A stretch of DNA of 64,000 nt from Bacillota bacterium (lineage in GTDB: Bacteria > Bacillota > Clostridia > Ch29): the NCBI GenBank assembly GCA_013540605.1, contig JABVCK010000004.1, positions 186,001-250,000 of the forward strand, read 5' to 3'. Position numbers and translations under genes: made by a program. The notes under the pieces are model-generated. The model was not told the origin of the DNA. It saw only the letters and a list, made by a program, of their open reading frames with translations, and made no database searches. Positions 1 through 7,229 of the stretch are shown in pieces (the first letter of the stretch is position 1; the number at the start of each line of letters is the position of its first letter).

Positions 1-109
1 TGTCAACTATAACCTGCACGCCGCCGGTGCAATTCTCCACAGCCTTCTTTGTCAACAGGACCGGTTCAGGGCAGGACCTTCCCCTTGCATCCACCTGGTT
101 AAGATTCAA
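1..109 (-). CDS. yedF: YedF-like selenium metabolism sulfurtransferase, N-terminal fragment
   Basis: Only the first 36 codons are in the window; the gene runs off the left edge. The reading frame gives VDARGRSCPEPVLLTKKAVE, the TusA/SirA-fold signature with the conserved Cys-Pro pair. The most likely start is the TTG at 107-109, which lies inside the last codons of yedE (11-nt overlap) and is preceded by AAGGGGG. YedF proteins are TusA-like, usually about 200 residues with a C-terminal DsrE-like half, and occur with YedE in selenium-using bacteria. Their exact reaction is not established. The overlap implies translational coupling to yedE. The family call is firm; the start codon is an inference. 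Confidence 0.85.
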   Translation of the reverse strand, partial: MNLNQVDARGRSCPEPVLLTKKAVENCTGGVQVIVD

Positions 110-1184
110 GCTTGGCATCCCCCTTCACTTTAATATCGCTGCTCCTGTCAATATTAAAATAGCCAACCGCAAATACGGCGATAAACCCTATTATTACTGC
201 AACCTGCCCGTTAGCTGTAGGCCCGTTAGCGGATGCGGCCAATCCGAAGTTGTGGGCAAAGGCTGCTCCGGCAGCCATTCCCATAACGGTTACGGCTGAA
301 TCAATGTTGCCCTCGGCCGCCAGAATCAGCTGTCTTAGGGGGCACCCACCAAGGAGCACCGATGCCCACCCGGCCAGGGCCATTCCTAGAAAATTCCACA
401 GCCCATCGGTATGCGCGATGGGTTGGCCCTCAAATCCTAGTTTAAATGTACCTGCAATAAGGTTGGCCGCCAGTGCTGCTGCAAATATTGCTATGAAGCC
501 CGATAGAAGGTGCCAATCCTTAAACATTATAAGGTCCCTCAAACCGCCAACCATACAAAGCCTGGTCCTTTGTGCAAGGGCTCCGAGAGCCAATCCTGCC
601 GCCAGGGATAAAACCACCGGCGCGTGCGCCGCGCCAGGGCCGCTTTCGCTGAAGAAGATGAATGCCGGTCTGACAATCAGAAGAACCAGCAAACCAAGGG
701 CTATTGCCGGAAAAAGGTAGCCTTCAAAACTCGAAAGAGAATAAGTCCTTTTTAGCGAGAACCCTTTATTAAGAAATACAATGCCTATTCCTATCCCTGA
801 AACAAATCCAAGAATACCGAATATCGCGTTAAGGTCTCCTCCAGCCAGCCTGAGTATCATTCTCAGAGGACATCCCAGAAACATCAACGCCCCCACTATA
901 ACAATAAATCCGAGTACAAACCTGGCAAAGGGTGATGACCCTCCCCTGACGTTAAACTCCTTTGCCCCAAAGGCCATCAGGAAGGCTCCCAGCACTATAC
1001 CCAGGATTTCCGGCCTTATGTACTGGACTACCGCAGCCCTGTGCAGCCCCAGGGCTCCCACCGTATCCCTGATGAAGCAGGCAATGCAAAGCCCATAATT
1101 CCCCGCATTTCCCGATTTAACCAGAACCACGGCCAGTATGCCTGCTATGGCTCCGGTTATCATGATGCCTTTCTTGCCACCCAT
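99..1184 (-). CDS. yedE: YedE-type selenium metabolism membrane protein (putative selenium transporter)
   Basis: A 361-residue polytopic membrane protein of the YeeE/YedE (DUF395) family. It contains the repeated Gly-Cys-Pro-hydrophobic signatures of the family (GCPLRMILRLAGGD near residue 104 and GCPLRQLILAAEGN near residue 280), one per internal half, which fits an internally duplicated transporter. The family transports thiosulfate-like species; the form next to yedF is associated with selenium use and is proposed to carry a selenium compound. The start is the ATG at 1184 (MGGKKG) because AAGGAGGGG sits five bases upstream; an in-frame ATG at 1229 has no such site. It is followed by yedF in the same operon. 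The substrate is inferred from context. Confidence 0.85.
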   Translation of the reverse strand: MGGKKGIMITGAIAGILAVVLVKSGNAGNYGLCIACFIRDTVGALGLHRAAVVQYIRPEILGIVLGAFLMAFGAKEFNVRGGSSPFARFVLGFIVIVGALMFLGCPLRMILRLAGGDLNAIFGILGFVSGIGIGIVFLNKGFSLKRTYSLSSFEGYLFPAIALGLLVLLIVRPAFIFFSESGPGAAHAPVVLSLAAGLALGALAQRTRLCMVGGLRDLIMFKDWHLLSGFIAIFAAALAANLIAGTFKLGFEGQPIAHTDGLWNFLGMALAGWASVLLGGCPLRQLILAAEGNIDSAVTVMGMAAGAAFAHNFGLAASANGPTANGQVAVIIGFIAVFAVGYFNIDRSSDIKVKGDAKLES

Positions 1185-1352
1185 GTTACCCCTCCTTATG
1201 TAGTACTGTTGCCAAAATTCACCTTTCACCAGTTATTTTATTAACAAATCCCGCAGAAGTACAATAACCGTAATTTATACAAGAACAGGTATTATAACAA
1301 ATATCTATCGTTGGAGCGGAGGGATTTGTAGTACAATAGGGTAAGAGGCCGC

Positions 1353-1475
1353 TGGTAGTTCGTAGTTGGCAGGTGGTAGGTGGCAGACATCAAGGCAAAA
1401 CTAGAGGGTAAAAAACCAAAGGCATAGCCCGGATCCCTGTGATCTGTGATCTGTGATCTAACATCTGGGAATGTC
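1353..1475. repeat. Heptamer tandem-repeat cluster
   Basis: Intergenic sequence between the divergent yedE and desulfurase genes. It begins with TAGTTCG/TAGTTGG-type heptamers and ends with CTGTGAT three times in tandem. The stretch between (about 1384-1440) resembles the reverse complement of 31321-31372, so a longer dispersed unit is shared by the two loci. No gene is seen here. Confidence 0.7.
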
Positions 1476-1501
1476 CAAAATAATAGAGGGGGGTGCTGAT
1501 G

Positions 1502-2653
1502 ATGAAAAGGGTTTATCTTGATAACGGTGCCACATCCTATCCCAAGGCCCCTGGCGTTGGAGATAGAATGAAGCACTTCATAGAAGATATCGGGTGCAGT
1601 GTAAACAGAAGCGGCTACGAGAGCGATTTCTCCACCGAAGAGGTAGTTTTTGAGACCCGCGAGATAATCGCAGGGATGTTCAATTTTGATCTGCCGGAGA
1701 ACGTAGTATTTACCCTTAACGTGACCCAGGCGTTGAATTTCCTGATTAAGGGCATCCTGGACGCAGGGGACCACTGCATAGTGTCGTCAATGGAGCATAA
1801 TGCCGTGATGCGGCCTTTGATGCAGTTAAGCAGGATGGGAGTGGAATTTACAAGAATCCAGTGTGACGAATTCGGTAGGATGGATGCGGACAGTATCCGC
1901 AGCCATATAAAGAATAATACAAAGGCAGTGATTGTTACCCATGCCTCAAACGTATGCGGCACTGTACTTCCTGTTCAAGAGATAGGCAATATATGCAGGC
2001 AAAACGGACTAAAGCTCATTATTGATACGGCTCAAACCGCAGGAATACTCGACATCGACTTTATGAAGCTGAACGCCGATGCCATAGCTTTCACAGGCCA
2101 TAAAGGGCTTCTGGGACCCCATGGCATAGGGGGCTTCCTGATCAGCAAAGAACTGGCCTCAGCTGTACAAAGCCTTATAAGCGGCGGTACGGGAAGCCTA
2201 TCGGAGTTTGAGGAGCAGCCCCCCTATATGCCGGACAAATTCGAGGCGGGCACACCCAACCTACCGGGAATATTTGGCCTCAATACCGCTCTTAAGTATA
2301 TAAACAAAGTCGGCATCAAAGGCATCAGGGAAAAGGAAATGGAACTCACCGGATTGTTTCTGAACGGGATCGGCAATATCACCGGCATTGAAACGGTAGG
2401 CCTCAGAGAAACAGCAGGAAGGACGGCGGTTATTTCGATTGATTTCGTTGGAAAGGACAATGCAAATATCGCCTATCTACTGGAAAGGGATTATGGGATT
2501 AAGACGCGCTGTGGAATGCACTGCGCCCCTTCCGCCCATAAGACACTGGGCACCTTCCCCCGCGGGACCGTGCGCTTCAGCCTTGGACATTTCAACACGA
2601 AGGAAGAAATCGAGTATACCGTTGATGCCATTAACAGGGTGCTGAAAGGATAA
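1502..2653 (+). CDS. Cysteine desulfurase-like PLP enzyme of the selenium locus
   Basis: A class-V aminotransferase-fold protein of 383 residues. It opens with MKRVYLDNGATSYPK, has SMEHNAVMRPL for cofactor stacking, the PLP lysine in TGHKGLLGP, and a catalytic-type cysteine in RCGMHCAP. This matches the EF2568-like subgroup of the NifS/SufS family, which often sits beside yedE/yedF and may release sulfur or selenium from cysteine or selenocysteine. GAGGGGGG lies eight bases before the ATG at 1502; ATG 1499 and GTG 1493 are alternatives. It is divergent from yedE and convergent with the LysR gene. A second family member lies at 37132. The substrate is inferred. Confidence 0.85.
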   Translation: MKRVYLDNGATSYPKAPGVGDRMKHFIEDIGCSVNRSGYESDFSTEEVVFETREIIAGMFNFDLPENVVFTLNVTQALNFLIKGILDAGDHCIVSSMEHNAVMRPLMQLSRMGVEFTRIQCDEFGRMDADSIRSHIKNNTKAVIVTHASNVCGTVLPVQEIGNICRQNGLKLIIDTAQTAGILDIDFMKLNADAIAFTGHKGLLGPHGIGGFLISKELASAVQSLISGGTGSLSEFEEQPPYMPDKFEAGTPNLPGIFGLNTALKYINKVGIKGIREKEMELTGLFLNGIGNITGIETVGLRETAGRTAVISIDFVGKDNANIAYLLERDYGIKTRCGMHCAPSAHKTLGTFPRGTVRFSLGHFNTKEEIEYTVDAINRVLKG

Positions 2654-2674
2654 TAGGCAGTCCCGAAGGTGTCT

Positions 2675-3580
2675 TCAGTCTCCTTTAAAGTACTCAACAA
2701 CAAAATCCTTAAACGCTCTTGCGAGAGGGCTTAACACCCTGCTCTTGTGATGAATAAAGAAAAACTTCCTCGTAAGGTCCATGTCTTCGATATGGAAGAC
2801 CTTTAACACGCCCTGTGCGGCCTCATCCATTACCGACCTCTCCGATACTATCGAAACGCCTAATCCCGCCCTCACGCACTGCTTGATGGTCTGGGGGTTT
2901 TCTATTTCCGCAATTACCTTCACATCTCTGGCGTTTATACCCTTCTTGCCGAGGGCTTTCTCAAAATGCTTCCTTGTACCGGACCCCTTCTCCCGCATAA
3001 TGAATCTCTCGCCTTTCACCTTCTCCCACGTCAAAACATTGCAGCCGGCTTCAGCATATTCACCGGCATTCGGGGTAATCAGAACCAGCTTATCGGCGCC
3101 TATTTCCATACTCTCCAATCCCTGTCTCATCACACCGGTACCGACGAAGCCGAAATCCGCATCACCCCCGGATATACTGTCTACAACTCCCTTACTGTCG
3201 AACTGCTTAATCAGATATGTGATGCCGGGATATTTACTGCTGAAGTCTTTTATCAATGCAGGGAGGAGATGCTGCTGCGGAACGTTGCTCGAGGCAATGG
3301 CCAGTTCCCCCTCCAGTCTTCCCTCATACCTTGCGACCGAATACCGCGCCTGTTCCCTCATATTCAAAATGTTTACCGCATAGTTATACAGAACCTTGCC
3401 GGCCTCAGTCAGCGTGACATTTTTGCCCGACCTGTTCAATAGGACTGTTCCAAGCTCATCCTCCAGTGCCTGGATGTGGCTGCTCAATGCGGGTTGGGTC
3501 AGGAACAGCTCTTCCGCCGCATGGGTATAACTGTTATGCTTGACAATGGTTACAAGAGTCTCCAACTGCCTGAAATCCAT
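2675..3580 (-). CDS. LysR-family regulator, selenium-metabolism-associated type
   Basis: A 301-residue LysR-type regulator. The N-terminal winged helix (residues 1-60) reads MDFRQLETLVTIVKHNSYTH and then TQPALSSHIQALE; the rest is a periplasmic-binding-protein-like effector domain with a CysB-like pattern (EKGSGTRKHFEKAL). The ATG is preceded by GGAGG at a good distance. LysR proteins of this type recur next to yedE, yedF and the desulfurase-like enzyme, so it probably controls the selenium genes. It ends 22 bp from the convergent desulfurase gene. The effector is unknown. Confidence 0.85.
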   Translation of the reverse strand: MDFRQLETLVTIVKHNSYTHAAEELFLTQPALSSHIQALEDELGTVLLNRSGKNVTLTEAGKVLYNYAVNILNMREQARYSVARYEGRLEGELAIASSNVPQQHLLPALIKDFSSKYPGITYLIKQFDSKGVVDSISGGDADFGFVGTGVMRQGLESMEIGADKLVLITPNAGEYAEAGCNVLTWEKVKGERFIMREKGSGTRKHFEKALGKKGINARDVKVIAEIENPQTIKQCVRAGLGVSIVSERSVMDEAAQGVLKVFHIEDMDLTRKFFFIHHKSRVLSPLARAFKDFVVEYFKGD

Positions 3581-3786
3581 ATTAAACCTCCGGATTTTTA
3601 TTATAATCTGATTTTACCAGAACAAAACAATTTTTTCACCATATTCAATTATCCCACCGACTGCCTCTGCAATCAAATCTCCCGAATAAGCACCAAAATC
3701 TTTGCGGGTTAATAAGATGTACTAAAAGAAGCATAGATTGATGACAAAGACTCCCAAACAAAAGTACCATTAGTATAACCTCAAAT

Positions 3787-3823
3787 ATTCACCAAAAACG
3801 AGTGAAAGTCATAGCCTATACTG
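3787..3823 (+). promoter_or_regulatory. Sigma-K-like promoter of the small protein at 3847
   Basis: ATTCACCAAAAAC (3787-3799), then 10 nt, then CATAGCCTATACTG (3810-3823). This fits the sigma-K pattern: AC in the upstream element, 17 nt, then CATANNNTA. Almost the same sequence with the same spacing lies before the paralogue at 43579, and a looser copy lies before the gene at 4103. Confidence 0.65.
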
Positions 3824-3846
3824 AAAAGTGAGTGGAGGTGAAGCTT

Positions 3847-3936
3847 GTGAGCGGTAAAGGATTCTTTGGAGCTGGATTTGACACCCTGTTTCTGCTTCTG
3901 ATAATAATCATTATTTTCTTTGCGTTCGACATCTAA
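3847..3936 (+). CDS. 29-residue single-helix membrane protein, sporulation-type (YjcZ-like)
   Basis: A tiny protein starting at GTG 3847, seven bases after GGAGGTG. It has a glycine/phenylalanine-rich head (MSGKGFFGAGFD) followed by one hydrophobic helix (TLFLLLIIIIIFFAF). This resembles the YjcZ-like tiny proteins found in spore formers. The paralogue at 43579 has nearly the same head and helix, and the helix also ends the 74-residue protein at 4103. A strong hairpin terminator follows at 3973. Function is unknown; the promoter suggests late mother-cell expression. Reality as a gene is well supported by the paralogue, ribosome-binding site and promoter. Confidence 0.8.
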   Translation: MSGKGFFGAGFDTLFLLLIIIIIFFAFDI

Positions 3937-3972
3937 ACAATAAATCCGCTTCATCCATACACCATTCAACCG

Positions 3973-3998
3973 GTGCCGGGAATACCCGGCACTTTTTT
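3973..3998 (+). terminator. Intrinsic terminator after the 29-residue gene
   Basis: GTGCCGGG pairs with CCCGGCAC across a four-base loop, followed by six T residues. A second inverted repeat, ACTGCATAAG...CTTATGCAGT (3999-4029), follows directly. Confidence 0.85.
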
Positions 3999-4040
3999 AC
4001 TGCATAAGAGAGTCCATTTCTTATGCAGTAAAAAAGGCCC

Positions 4041-4077
4041 ATTCACATTTAACAATAATGGGCCATAGCATATAGTG
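4041..4077 (+). promoter_or_regulatory. Sigma-K-like promoter of the gene at 4103
   Basis: ATTCACATTTAAC (4041-4053), 10 nt, then CATAGCATATAGTG (4064-4077). It has the same layout and spacing as the promoters at 3787 and 43515, although the upstream element is less conserved. Confidence 0.55.
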
Positions 4078-4102
4078 CAATAATCCATTGGAGGTGAAAT
4101 AC

Positions 4103-4327
4103 ATGGATAGATTCAGCAAGATTGAAGAAGATGCCCGGCGGATGGAGGAACTTCTGGTAATGCTTCGAAAAATGCTCGAGAGGATGAGAGAAATCATGGG
4201 AGAGGTGCCTTTGGAAACGAAAAATATGAAAAAAGACTCCTACGGATTATCCGCAACCTTTGGTGGAGCATTTCTGCTGCTGGTGATCATAATCATATTC
4301 TTTTCCGCTGGGTCCGTCAGAAGATAG
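4103..4327 (+). CDS. 74-residue coiled-coil plus membrane-helix protein
   Basis: The start is ATG 4103, six bases after GGAGGTG. Residues 1-40 are charged and helical (MDRFSKIEEDARRMEELLV and onward) with coiled-coil character; residues 52-70 form a membrane segment (GGAFLLLVIIIIFFSAG) that closely matches the helix of the 29- and 32-residue proteins at 3847 and 43579. I do not recognise the full-length family. Shared helix and promoter layout suggest the three belong to one sporulation regulon. It converges on mgtE across a hairpin at 4432-4465. Confidence 0.75.
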   Translation: MDRFSKIEEDARRMEELLVMLRKMLERMREIMGEVPLETKNMKKDSYGLSATFGGAFLLLVIIIIFFSAGSVRR

Positions 4328-4334
4328 CAGCGTC

Positions 4335-4403
4335 TGCAGACTGCAGATCACAGATCCTAGATCCTAGTCACTGATCATTAGCCACTGATAACTGATAACT
4401 GAT
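4335..4403. repeat. Heptamer tandem-repeat cluster
   Basis: Short tandem units of the CACAGATC/CCTAGATC and AACTGAT kinds (for example AACTGATAACTGATAACTGAT around 4385). It is intergenic and belongs to the same family as the clusters at 1353, 13987, 31203, 37010 and 38290. Confidence 0.6.
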
Positions 4404-4431
4404 GACTATATCGGGGACAACACCTTTAGCT

Positions 4432-4465
4432 GAAAGGGGACACACCTTTAAATGTGTCCCCTTTC
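4432..4465. terminator. Bidirectional terminator formed by the GGGGACA repeat
   Basis: GAAAGGGGACACA pairs perfectly with TGTGTCCCCTTTC (13 bp) around an eight-base loop. It lies between the convergent gene at 4103 and mgtE, one base beyond the mgtE stop. The stem is a member of the GGGGACA...TGTCCCC repeat family seen elsewhere in the window. Confidence 0.7.
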
Positions 4466-4466
4466 A

Positions 4467-5807
4467 CTAGAACTGCAGCCCCAACAGCCATGCAGCTATG
4501 GTAAAATACGTCATAAGCGCCATTGCATCAACGATTGTTGTTATAAGCGGACTCGCCATTATCGCAGGGTCTATCTTAATGCTCTTTGCGGCAATAGGCA
4601 GTATTCCTCCCACAATCTTTGCCGCAATTATTGTGACCGTGAGGGTCAGAGATACGGTCATCGCTACCTTGAAGCTTTCCCCTTCAATGAACAATATCCG
4701 CACAAAGTTAACAGCACCAAGCACCGGGCCAACGACCATACTTACCCGCATCTCTTTCCAGGCCACCCGGATAAAGTCCTTCATTTTTATCTCCCCGAGG
4801 GCCAATCCGCGAATTATCAGCGTTGAGGACTGGGAGCCTGCGTTACCCCCGGTATCCATGAGCATCGGGATAAAAGCCGCAAGTATAACCATAGACGACA
4901 GAACCTCCTCGTATCTGCGGATAATGTGTGCCGAAACCGTTGCCGATACCATGAGCACCATCAGCCACAGTATTCTCTTCCTGGCAAGGCTGAAGATACC
5001 CGCAGAAAGATACTCTTCATCGGAGGGTTGAATTGCAGCCATTTTATGAAAATCCTCGGTATTCTCTTCATCAATAACGTCTACAATATCATCAATAGTA
5101 ATAATACCCACCAGCCGGTTTTCATGGTCCACCACCGGAACGGTCAATAGGTCGTATTTCTTGAACACCGATGCCACTTCCTCCTGGTCACTATGCGTAC
5201 CCACGCTGACAAAGCTGGTTTTCATGATGTCCTTCACCTGCTTTTCCGGGTCCGCAAGCACCAAGTCCTTAAGGGAAATCAAACCCTGCAGGACTCTGGA
5301 ATGGTCAATAACATAACAGGTGTATACCGTCTCCTTGTCAGGGGCAGTCCTCCTGATGCGTTCAAGGGCATCGCCTATTGTCATCTCCGCTTTAAGGTCA
5401 ACAAATTCAATGGTCATTATACTTCCCGCAGAGTTCTCCGGGTAGTTTAAAAACTGGTTGATGAGCCTTCTTTCCACATCGCCGGTTTTCCTCAATATCT
5501 TCTTAACGATGTTAGCCGGCATCTCTTCAAGATAGTCTATCATGTCGTCAAAATATAAATCTTTTAGGATCGCTTCAAGCTCTCTCTCATTTATCAAGTA
5601 TGAAATTTCCGCCTGTTTGTTTGTAGAAAGATGCGAGAAAACTTCAGCAGCCTTCTCTTTTGCAAGGAGACGAAATGTCAGCAGGCCGTCCTTGCCATCC
5701 ATTTCATCTATTGCTTCTGCAATATCTGCAGCCTCTGTAACACCAAGCTCTTCCTTAAGCCTGGAAACCTTCTTTTCTTTAATAAGCTCCAGGATTCTTA
5801 CAGTCAT
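4467..5807 (-). CDS. mgtE: Magnesium transporter MgtE
   Basis: A 446-residue MgtE-family Mg2+ channel. The order is canonical: an N-terminal superhelical MgtE_N domain (about 1-130), two CBS domains that sense Mg2+ (about 135-255, including ITIDDIVDVIDEEN), and a five-helix membrane domain from about residue 285. The pore signature PMLMDTGGNAGSQSSTLIIR is intact. GGAGGAGGG precedes the ATG. The gene is preceded on its own strand by an M-box riboswitch and terminator (5969-6194), so transcription should fall when Mg2+ is plentiful. Length is normal for the family. Confidence 0.95.
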   Translation of the reverse strand: MTVRILELIKEKKVSRLKEELGVTEAADIAEAIDEMDGKDGLLTFRLLAKEKAAEVFSHLSTNKQAEISYLINERELEAILKDLYFDDMIDYLEEMPANIVKKILRKTGDVERRLINQFLNYPENSAGSIMTIEFVDLKAEMTIGDALERIRRTAPDKETVYTCYVIDHSRVLQGLISLKDLVLADPEKQVKDIMKTSFVSVGTHSDQEEVASVFKKYDLLTVPVVDHENRLVGIITIDDIVDVIDEENTEDFHKMAAIQPSDEEYLSAGIFSLARKRILWLMVLMVSATVSAHIIRRYEEVLSSMVILAAFIPMLMDTGGNAGSQSSTLIIRGLALGEIKMKDFIRVAWKEMRVSMVVGPVLGAVNFVRILFIEGESFKVAMTVSLTLTVTIIAAKIVGGILPIAAKSIKIDPAIMASPLITTIVDAMALMTYFTIAAWLLGLQF

Positions 5808-5821
5808 ATTATCCCTCCTCC

Positions 5822-5920
5822 GGTATAGTATTTTGCTTTTACCGCAAAATTACCCTTGGAGAAAACCTCTCAGGGCAGTAGAACGGAAAAATCCGTTTTT
5901 ACGGTTTTGCGGTATATAAT
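5822..5920 (-). other. Second structured leader segment between the M-box terminator and mgtE
   Basis: Read on the minus strand, ACCGCAAAA and TTTTGCGGT pair over about 75 nt and enclose two local hairpins: CCGTAAAAACGG, and CCCTGAGAGG...CTCCAAGGG. It has no U-tract. I do not recognise it as a known riboswitch; it may be a processing or stability element. Confidence 0.4.
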
Positions 5921-5968
5921 TGTCTAAACTTCCAGGGCCAGAATCCATTCCACCACCCCCCTTATTTA

Positions 5969-5996
5969 AAAAACCTTTCCTGGCAAGTGGAAAGGC
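5969..5996 (-). terminator. Terminator of the M-box leader
   Basis: On the minus strand CCTTTCC...GGAAAGG is followed by six T residues. It sits directly downstream of the M-box aptamer and upstream of mgtE, as expected for transcription-attenuation control. Confidence 0.85.
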
Positions 5997-6007
5997 TGTT
6001 TATGCAC

Positions 6008-6194
6008 CACATACTTAGCCGTTTGATACGGCCTCTCCACTCGTTGAGCTTTGGCACTATACAGCTTTGGGGTTTCCCAGCTACATTAGGTAGAACCTTG
6101 CTCCGGTAATACCTGCTGACCCATTGGCATCTTTCGATGTTTCCGGGCAGTAGCATCTATCTGTATAGGAACCTCACCTAACGGAGATTAACTT
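6008..6194 (-). ncRNA. M-box (ykoK) magnesium riboswitch
   Basis: The minus strand carries the conserved M-box elements in order: GTTAGGTGAGG with CTCCGT before it, CCTATACAGA, TGCTACTGCCCGGAAACATC, AAAGATGCCAATGGGTCAGC, ACCGGAGCAAGGTTCTA, GTAGCTGGGAAACCCCAAAG and TAGTGCCAAAGCT. It lies upstream of mgtE with a terminator in between. Mg2+ binding is expected to stop transcription early. Confidence 0.95.
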
Positions 6195-6321
6195 TTACCC
6201 TTATATCCATATTATATTATTATTTTACTCTTTTTGAAACCAGAAATATTTATATTCTTCATAATCCCTTCACAATCTCCTCCTATAATAAAATCAAACA
6301 TAAAGAAAGGAGAGATATTGC

Positions 6322-6675
6322 ATGAAAAAGGCGGTAGCACTAACGCTGGCAGTCGTTCTGGTCCTGGGTATCGTCAGCGTGGCTTTGGCCGAGAGCAGCA
6401 CAGAAATCCCCGCCTGGTTTACTGAAATGATCAAGTGGAAGAAGGATAAGGTTGACCAGGCTGTCAAGGACGGGCTGATTACCGAGGAGCAGGCCAATGC
6501 GTACAAGGAGAGGCTGGAGGCCATGGAGAAATACCACGAGGAAAACGGCTTCAACTTTGGAAACGGCTTTGGCAGCTGCATGGATGGGTTTGGCCGTAGA
6601 GGCGGATTTGGCCTAAGAGGCGGAGCCGGTCAAAGGAACTTTAACAATTTCAAAGCAGCACCCACAAATCTCTAA
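6322..6675 (+). CDS. Secreted DUF2680 (YckD-like) protein
   Basis: A 117-residue exported protein. Residues 1-24 are a signal peptide (MKKAVALTLAVVLVLGIVSV, then ALAES). The mature part has the DUF2680 pattern: WFTEMIKWKKDKVDQAVKDG, then ITEEQANAYKERLEAMEKYH, ending in a glycine/phenylalanine/arginine-rich tail. The family is common in Firmicutes but has no known biochemical role. The ATG is preceded by AAAGGAGAG. It stands alone between the mgtE leader and the arsR operon and is followed by a hairpin. Confidence 0.85.
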   Translation: MKKAVALTLAVVLVLGIVSVALAESSTEIPAWFTEMIKWKKDKVDQAVKDGLITEEQANAYKERLEAMEKYHEENGFNFGNGFGSCMDGFGRRGGFGLRGGAGQRNFNNFKAAPTNL

Positions 6676-6683
6676 ACATAGAA

Positions 6684-6710
6684 GGGGGTACCCGAACGGG
6701 TATCCTTTCT
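6684..6710 (+). terminator. Terminator after the DUF2680 gene
   Basis: GGGTACCCG pairs with CGGGTATCC (one mismatch), followed by TTTCTTATTTT. A second inverted repeat follows (6720-6757, ATCAGTAGC...GCTACTGAT). Confidence 0.7.
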
Positions 6711-6817
6711 TATTTTCTACATCAGTAGCCCACCTCCTTAAGGGTGAGCTACTGATGTAATTTTCTGAGACTTCGTGCAGCTCTTGTTAAATTGAGGTTA
6801 AATGTTTCGCTATCATA

Positions 6818-6846
6818 TTGACAGCAATAAATATGTATATTATCAT
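6818..6846 (+). promoter_or_regulatory. Vegetative promoter of arsR-acr3
   Basis: TTGACA (6818-6823), 17 nt, TATCAT (6841-6846). The spacer and downstream region hold repeated AATATGT/ATCATATAGATGA half-sites, a plausible ArsR operator. Confidence 0.75.
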
Positions 6847-6878
6847 ATAGATGACCATAAATATGTGAGGTGATATAC

Positions 6879-7205
6879 ATGGATGCGCTTATGGCAAAGC
6901 TTAAGGCTATTTGTGATGAAAGCCGGATCAGGATACTAAAATTGCTGGCCCAGAGGGAATTATGCGCGTGCGATTTCATAGAAAATCTTGATCTGTCCCA
7001 GCCTACGGTATCGCACCATTTAAAGGTACTGGTAGACAGCAATCTTATTATATGCGAAAAGCGGGGTAAATGGTGCTTTTACAGGATAAACTATAGTGAG
7101 TTCCAGGAACTCATTCGGGAGATCAATATTCTGACCGGCACCAGGGCTGAAAATGTTAAGCTATGCAGCAAGGATTGTGAAGGACGGCGAAACAATGAAT
7201 GCTGA
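6879..7205 (+). CDS. arsR: ArsR-family arsenic-sensing repressor
   Basis: A 108-residue winged-helix repressor. The start is ATG 6879 (MDALMAKLKAICDESR) after GAGGTG. The metal-site helix reads ELCACDFIENLDLSQPTVSH: the Cys-Ala-Cys pair and the recognition helix SQPTVSHHL are typical of arsenite-responsive ArsR. The Cys-rich tail (LCSKDCEG) could add ligands. It is followed after 24 nt by the arsenite exporter gene, so it should repress this operon until arsenite binds. Confidence 0.9.
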   Translation: MDALMAKLKAICDESRIRILKLLAQRELCACDFIENLDLSQPTVSHHLKVLVDSNLIICEKRGKWCFYRINYSEFQELIREINILTGTRAENVKLCSKDCEGRRNNEC

Positions 7206-7229
7206 TATCGAATCGGAGGGGAATAGTTT

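Noticed and set aside
27-299. Open frame on the plus strand over yedF/yedE
   Set aside because: It is antisense to two recognisable genes and has no ribosome-binding site or protein-like composition.
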